This document shows positions 6,661 through 9,176 of a stretch of DNA of 9,176 bases, piece after piece (within the stretch, counting starts at the first letter, position 1; the number at the start of each line of letters is the position of its first letter). A program made the position numbers and the translations under genes. The notes beneath the pieces are model-generated. The model worked only from the letters and a program-made list of their open reading frames with translations. It was not told the DNA's origin and searched no databases. This DNA is from an uncultured Pseudobutyrivibrio sp. GTDB lineage: Bacteria > Bacillota > Clostridia > Lachnospirales > Lachnospiraceae. The stretch covers positions 1 to 9,176 of the forward strand of contig URCQ01000042.1 of the NCBI GenBank assembly GCA_900546435.1. The letters run 5' to 3'.

Positions 6661-6689
6661 TTGACCTATCTGTAGTCAATAGTTATAAT
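6661..6689 (+). promoter_or_regulatory. Promoter-like sequence with no gene behind it
   Basis: TTGACC (6661-6666), a 17-base spacer and a perfect TATAAT (6684-6689). TTGAC also forms a dyad with GTCAA (6675-6679). The only frame just downstream is a 13-codon ORF at 6697 without an RBS. It could drive a short RNA ending at the hairpin at 6838-6883, or, if the element end lies beyond it, read into the integrase region of the circular form. Confidence 0.5.
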
Positions 6690-6697
6690 TTGTTTCA

Positions 6698-6716
6698 TGG
6701 CAACACTTTGGCAACA
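6698..6716. repeat. Direct repeat TGGCAACA x2, 11-bp pitch
   Basis: Two identical octamers separated by CTT. Same architecture as the TGGTACTA pair at 6890-6908; probable integrase arm-type sites. Confidence 0.6.
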
Positions 6717-6770
6717 GAAAATCAGTAAGCCAAAATAAAATGTGTAAATGGAGTAAAATATCGGCAAATT

Positions 6771-6792
6771 TTAAACAAAACTTAAACAAAAC
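6771..6792. repeat. Tandem direct repeat TTAAACAAAAC x2
   Basis: Two perfect adjacent 11-mers. The second overlaps an inverted repeat, CTTAAAC (6781-6787) with GTTTAAG (6794-6800). Confidence 0.65.
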
Positions 6793-6837
6793 GGTTTAAG
6801 ATAAAGCTACAACTTGCTGAGTTTGAATAATTTTCAA

Positions 6838-6883
6838 AAGCTCGCAAAGCCTAGTAAAATGGGCGTTTGCGAGCTTGCTTTTT
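6838..6883. terminator. Long hairpin, likely bidirectional terminator
   Basis: AAGCTCGCAAA (6838-6848) and TTTGCGAGCTT (6866-6876) are perfect 11-base arms, with GCC/GGC able to extend the stem past a bulge. A TTTTT run (6879-6883) follows on the + strand. On the - strand CTTTTG follows, 30 bases after the stop of the HEPN-like gene. It probably ends transcription of that operon and of anything coming from the element. Confidence 0.8.
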
Positions 6884-6889
6884 GCCTTG

Positions 6890-6908
6890 TGGTACTATTT
6901 TGGTACTA
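6890..6908. repeat. Direct repeat TGGTACTA x2, 11-bp pitch
   Basis: Two identical octamers separated by TTT. The last three bases of the second copy (6906-6908) are the TAG stop codon of the leftward HEPN-like gene. Confidence 0.65.
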
Positions 6909-8465
6909 AAGCTTAGGATTACTATTGTTGAGTTCATTAATACAATTAGTTAATACAGTATTATTGTAATCATCGGAATTCTTGGAAATATATTCTTCAG
7001 AAATTTTAATGAATTTAATATTAAAATCTTCAGAAGCTTTTGTCATCATATTTACAAAATTAATAAATGTATTGTAATTCAAATTGTAGGTTAGCATTTT
7101 GTTTAGTTCGTTAGTATTAAATGTTGGAGCGGTTTCTTCAATGTAGCGTCTATAAAATGGTTTGTTATAGATATTTTCAAGTAATAAGCCAACTTCACGT
7201 CCATAGCCTTGGTTGCCAGCTAAAATGCTATATATAATGTTATTTATATTGTTTATAGATAGTGAATTTATAAAGTTTTCATTTAGTTGTTTTAGCTGTA
7301 AAACAGCTGGATTACTTATTGTGTAATCATAGTCAGAAATCCTTTCAGATATATCATTTATCAATGAAGAATATAAAAATTCATTGTTACACAATGCAAA
7401 TATTTCTTGAAATTTTTGACTAGCAAAATTTGATTTATCTAAAACATGCTCAATGTAATCAGATTTAATTTGCGTAATTTGTTGTTGACTACAAATTTTT
7501 TTGCTGACAATAGTTATCCATAATTCGGTTTGGTTATCAGTCATTTGTTCATAATTGTAATTGAGTAAATCGATAATATTGCTGTTGAATGCTGAATCTG
7601 ACAGTCTATCATTTTGCAAAATTTGTAGTATAAGTTCATTATATCCTTGATCTTGCTCGATAAATGGTATAAAAATGTGAAGTAGGCGCTTTATATTTTC
7701 GATTGAAAGAGTATTAATAATATTAGGATTTGCATCTAAAATAATCATCGATTTGGAATGAAAGTTTGAATCTAATAATAAAGGTTGAAATATTTTTTCA
7801 AAAGTATCATTTAAAGTATTTGACATATTGGCAAAGAAATACTCTTTATTATTAGTGAAAGATGTTTCATTCATAATTCCTTTGATTAATTTTTGTGCAA
7901 GAGGAATTATAATTCGTTTGCTGCATAATTGAAGTTGCTTATTTACAATAATCTGAATTTCAGTTTTATCAATTATCGGAAAATAAGTATCAGAATTTAT
8001 GCTGGCATATAAGGTGTTTATATATTGCTGACCCAGTAGGGCTGGTTTAGATGCCAAGATATCAATAATTGTAGAATATACATAACGTGCACATTCTGCG
8101 GTACATATGTATCCACTTGGGTGAGCACAGTCATTACGTATATCCAAACATCTATTCAGCTCTTTTGCCTCTGAAGGACTCAATAAATCTATATTAGATT
8201 TAGCACATCCATCAACTAATAGTCTTTCATAAGGCTTGAGCTCTTCTTTGGCTTTGGAAACATTGGCTTCGAGTTCAGCAATGTCTTTATTGCTTGAAGC
8301 TAATCCTTTAAGTTTATTATGCAAATCATGAATTCCGCCAATTATTGACAGTATCACACAAGCACGATAAGCTTCTCCAGAATAGCAGTTGAGTGCTTCG
8401 TGTAAATATGACTTTATTTCATCATCGTATACTCTATTAAGTAATAATTCCATATCTCGTATCAT
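6906..8465 (-). CDS. Large AT-rich protein with N-terminal HEPN-like domain
   Basis: A 519-aa soluble protein. Residues about 15-55 (ALNCYSGEAYRACVILSI and the following HDLHNKL) and 98-146 (LDIRNDCAHPSG and the P-x-L-L-G end) look like a HEPN-like/DUF4145-like helical domain. The R-N-x-x-A-H segment (Arg110-His115) matches the R-x4-H motif that is catalytic in HEPN ribonucleases. Residues 150-519 are predicted helical, rich in Asn, Ile and Leu, and I recognise no domain there. The start has AGGAG 8 bases upstream, and this RBS overlaps the stop of the regulator gene, so the two are translated from one mRNA. The coding DNA is clearly more AT-rich than its neighbours, a sign of separate acquisition. 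An RNase-type defence or toxin role is inferred; a non-catalytic HEPN scaffold is possible. Confidence 0.8.
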   Translation of the reverse strand: MIRDMELLLNRVYDDEIKSYLHEALNCYSGEAYRACVILSIIGGIHDLHNKLKGLASSNKDIAELEANVSKAKEELKPYERLLVDGCAKSNIDLLSPSEAKELNRCLDIRNDCAHPSGYICTAECARYVYSTIIDILASKPALLGQQYINTLYASINSDTYFPIIDKTEIQIIVNKQLQLCSKRIIIPLAQKLIKGIMNETSFTNNKEYFFANMSNTLNDTFEKIFQPLLLDSNFHSKSMIILDANPNIINTLSIENIKRLLHIFIPFIEQDQGYNELILQILQNDRLSDSAFNSNIIDLLNYNYEQMTDNQTELWITIVSKKICSQQQITQIKSDYIEHVLDKSNFASQKFQEIFALCNNEFLYSSLINDISERISDYDYTISNPAVLQLKQLNENFINSLSINNINNIIYSILAGNQGYGREVGLLLENIYNKPFYRRYIEETAPTFNTNELNKMLTYNLNYNTFINFVNMMTKASEDFNIKFIKISEEYISKNSDDYNNTVLTNCINELNNSNPKL

Positions 8466-8476
8466 ATTATTTGCTC

Positions 8477-9037
8477 CTATAAATTATTATTGGTATGAGG
8501 CCATGTTATTTTCCACTCAAAATATTCATTTGGAGAAATCTCTCCATTATTTAATTTCATTTTCATTTCACACCATTCCGAAAGGAAATCATTTACCAAT
8601 CCATATTCAAAAGTTAATGCAACAGGTGAGCCTGCACTGTCATAATCATCTTCATTGTAAGTTGGTCTGGCGGTCTCGGAAGGTTTTGCCGGAGTCATTG
8701 TAGTCAGATGAATCAGGTTGCCGGGAGCTGTATACTCTGGAAATCTTGTGCCTTTTCCACGTGCCGGGAGAGATGTGGCACTTTCTTCAAGCCAGAAAAG
8801 TGTTTCAATGATATCTTCAGCAGCACCAAGGCTATAATCAGAGATTGCCTTATAATTGCAGTGCAATGCATCAGCAAGCTTTAGAATCATATCTTCACCG
8901 GGAATGCGGGCACCGGTTTCATACTGGGATATGCGGACAGACATATTTTTGCCCTCAAATCCAAGAGCACCGCCCAGCTCGTCCATTGTCATTTTACGGA
9001 ATACCCGTATTTTCTTTATTCTTTCACCAATTGTCAT
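8477..9037 (-). CDS. XRE-family helix-turn-helix regulator
   Basis: A 186-aa DNA-binding regulator. The Cro/CI-type HTH covers about residues 3-65: IGERIKKIRVFRKMTMDELG, then ISQYETGARIPGEDMILKLADALH. A helical linker (FWLEESATSLPARG) follows. The C-terminal part, including FEYGLVNDFLSEWCEMK and ISPNEYFEWKITWP (to residue 180), is a tail I associate with Clostridia XRE regulators but whose function is not known. The start at 9037 is chosen because GGAGGTGA (9045-9052) lies 7 bases upstream; the frame is open to 9163 but that part reads through the promoter. The gene is first in a leftward operon with the HEPN-like gene, 11 bases apart, so it probably represses its own operon. Confidence 0.9.
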   Translation of the reverse strand: MTIGERIKKIRVFRKMTMDELGGALGFEGKNMSVRISQYETGARIPGEDMILKLADALHCNYKAISDYSLGAAEDIIETLFWLEESATSLPARGKGTRFPEYTAPGNLIHLTTMTPAKPSETARPTYNEDDYDSAGSPVALTFEYGLVNDFLSEWCEMKMKLNNGEISPNEYFEWKITWPHTNNNL

Positions 9038-9071
9038 AGTGTAGTCACCTCCGTTTATCTGTTCCTGATGG

Positions 9072-9092
9072 ACTGTTAAAGACAGTATAACA
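9072..9092 (-). promoter_or_regulatory. Extended -10 promoter and operator of the XRE-HEPN operon
   Basis: On the - strand TG-T-TATACT (9092 down to 9084) is an extended -10 box about 45 bases before the start codon; the -35 region is poor, as expected for this class. ACTGT-TAAAG-ACAGT (9072-9086) is a perfect palindrome overlapping the -10 box, a good autoregulatory operator for the XRE protein. ACAGTAT recurs at 9164-9170. Confidence 0.65.
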
Positions 9093-9176
9093 CGGGAAAA
9101 AATTAAAATGAAAGTTTTTCTATACGAAAACATTAGAAAAATCTCTTGGTAATTCAATACCACACAGTATGAAACC

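Larger units (their letters stand above)
6641..6905. other. Putative right attachment (att) region of the mobile element
   Basis: A non-coding 265-bp stretch carries three pairs of direct repeats, all with an 11-bp pitch: TGGCAACA (6698, 6709), TTAAACAAAAC (6771, 6782) and TGGTACTA (6890, 6901). The first and third pairs share the pattern TGG-Y-A-x-x-A with a three-base spacer. Helically phased paired repeats are typical of arm-type sites bound by the integrase N-terminal domain. The crossover core is not identified and no matching copy at the left end is inside the window. Confidence 0.5.

Noticed and set aside
6697..6738. A 13-codon ORF (MATLWQQKISKPK) after the orphan promoter
   Set aside because: It has no RBS and is formed largely by the direct repeats.
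9038..9163. N-terminal extension of the XRE regulator
   Set aside because: It covers the extended -10 promoter and operator; GGAGGTGA precedes the ATG at 9037.
1..9176. CRISPR arrays, tRNA or rRNA genes
   Set aside because: No regularly spaced repeat of 24-40 bases with unique spacers and no cloverleaf or rRNA sequence was recognised on either strand. The repeats present are short arms or pairs.

Overview
The window looks like low-to-moderate GC Firmicutes DNA. The protein styles (Clostridia-type tyrosine integrase, MobP-type relaxase, PadR/SEDS pair) and the strong AGGAGG-type ribosome binding sites suggest a gut Lachnospiraceae or related Clostridia. This is inferred from recognition, not from a database search.

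Positions 1-4763, all on the + strand, form the backbone of an integrative mobilizable element. It starts with a tyrosine integrase (33-1124) interrupted by a single in-frame TGA. A small ribbon-helix-helix mobilization protein (1109-1432) overlaps the integrase end. A RepA/AAA_25-type ATPase (1429-2577) overlaps that gene through ATGA. A 79-aa conserved small protein (2682-2921) follows, preceded by a palindromic CGTCA repeat cluster. Next is a 324-bp non-coding stretch packed with consecutive perfect inverted repeats, the likely origin of transfer or a structured leader. The relaxase gene (3246-4763) then ends in a clear intrinsic terminator. No type IV secretion genes are present, so the element would need a helper to transfer.

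Positions 4774-6640 carry a self-contained cargo operon. A near-consensus promoter with a dyad and repeated ATATATA blocks drives a PadR repressor (4935-5264). Two bases later comes a membrane protein (5267-6640) with an N-terminal HAAS-like helical domain fused to a complete SEDS (FtsW/RodA/SpoVE) glycosyltransferase-like core that keeps the key Asp. PadR plus HAAS-linked effector is a known sensor/effector arrangement; here the effector is a cell-wall polymerase-like protein.

Positions 6641-6908 are non-coding and hold three pairs of direct repeats, each with an 11-bp pitch, plus a promoter-like sequence and a strong hairpin. I interpret this as the right attachment region of the element, with arm-type integrase sites.

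Positions 6906-9037, on the - strand, are a two-gene operon. An XRE-family regulator comes first, under an extended -10 promoter overlapped by a small palindrome. It is followed by a very AT-rich 519-aa protein with an N-terminal HEPN-like domain (R-x4-H motif) and an unrecognised C-terminal two thirds. This pair is the best candidate for an undescribed system, possibly defence or toxin-like. Its last gene ends exactly inside one of the putative attachment-region repeats.
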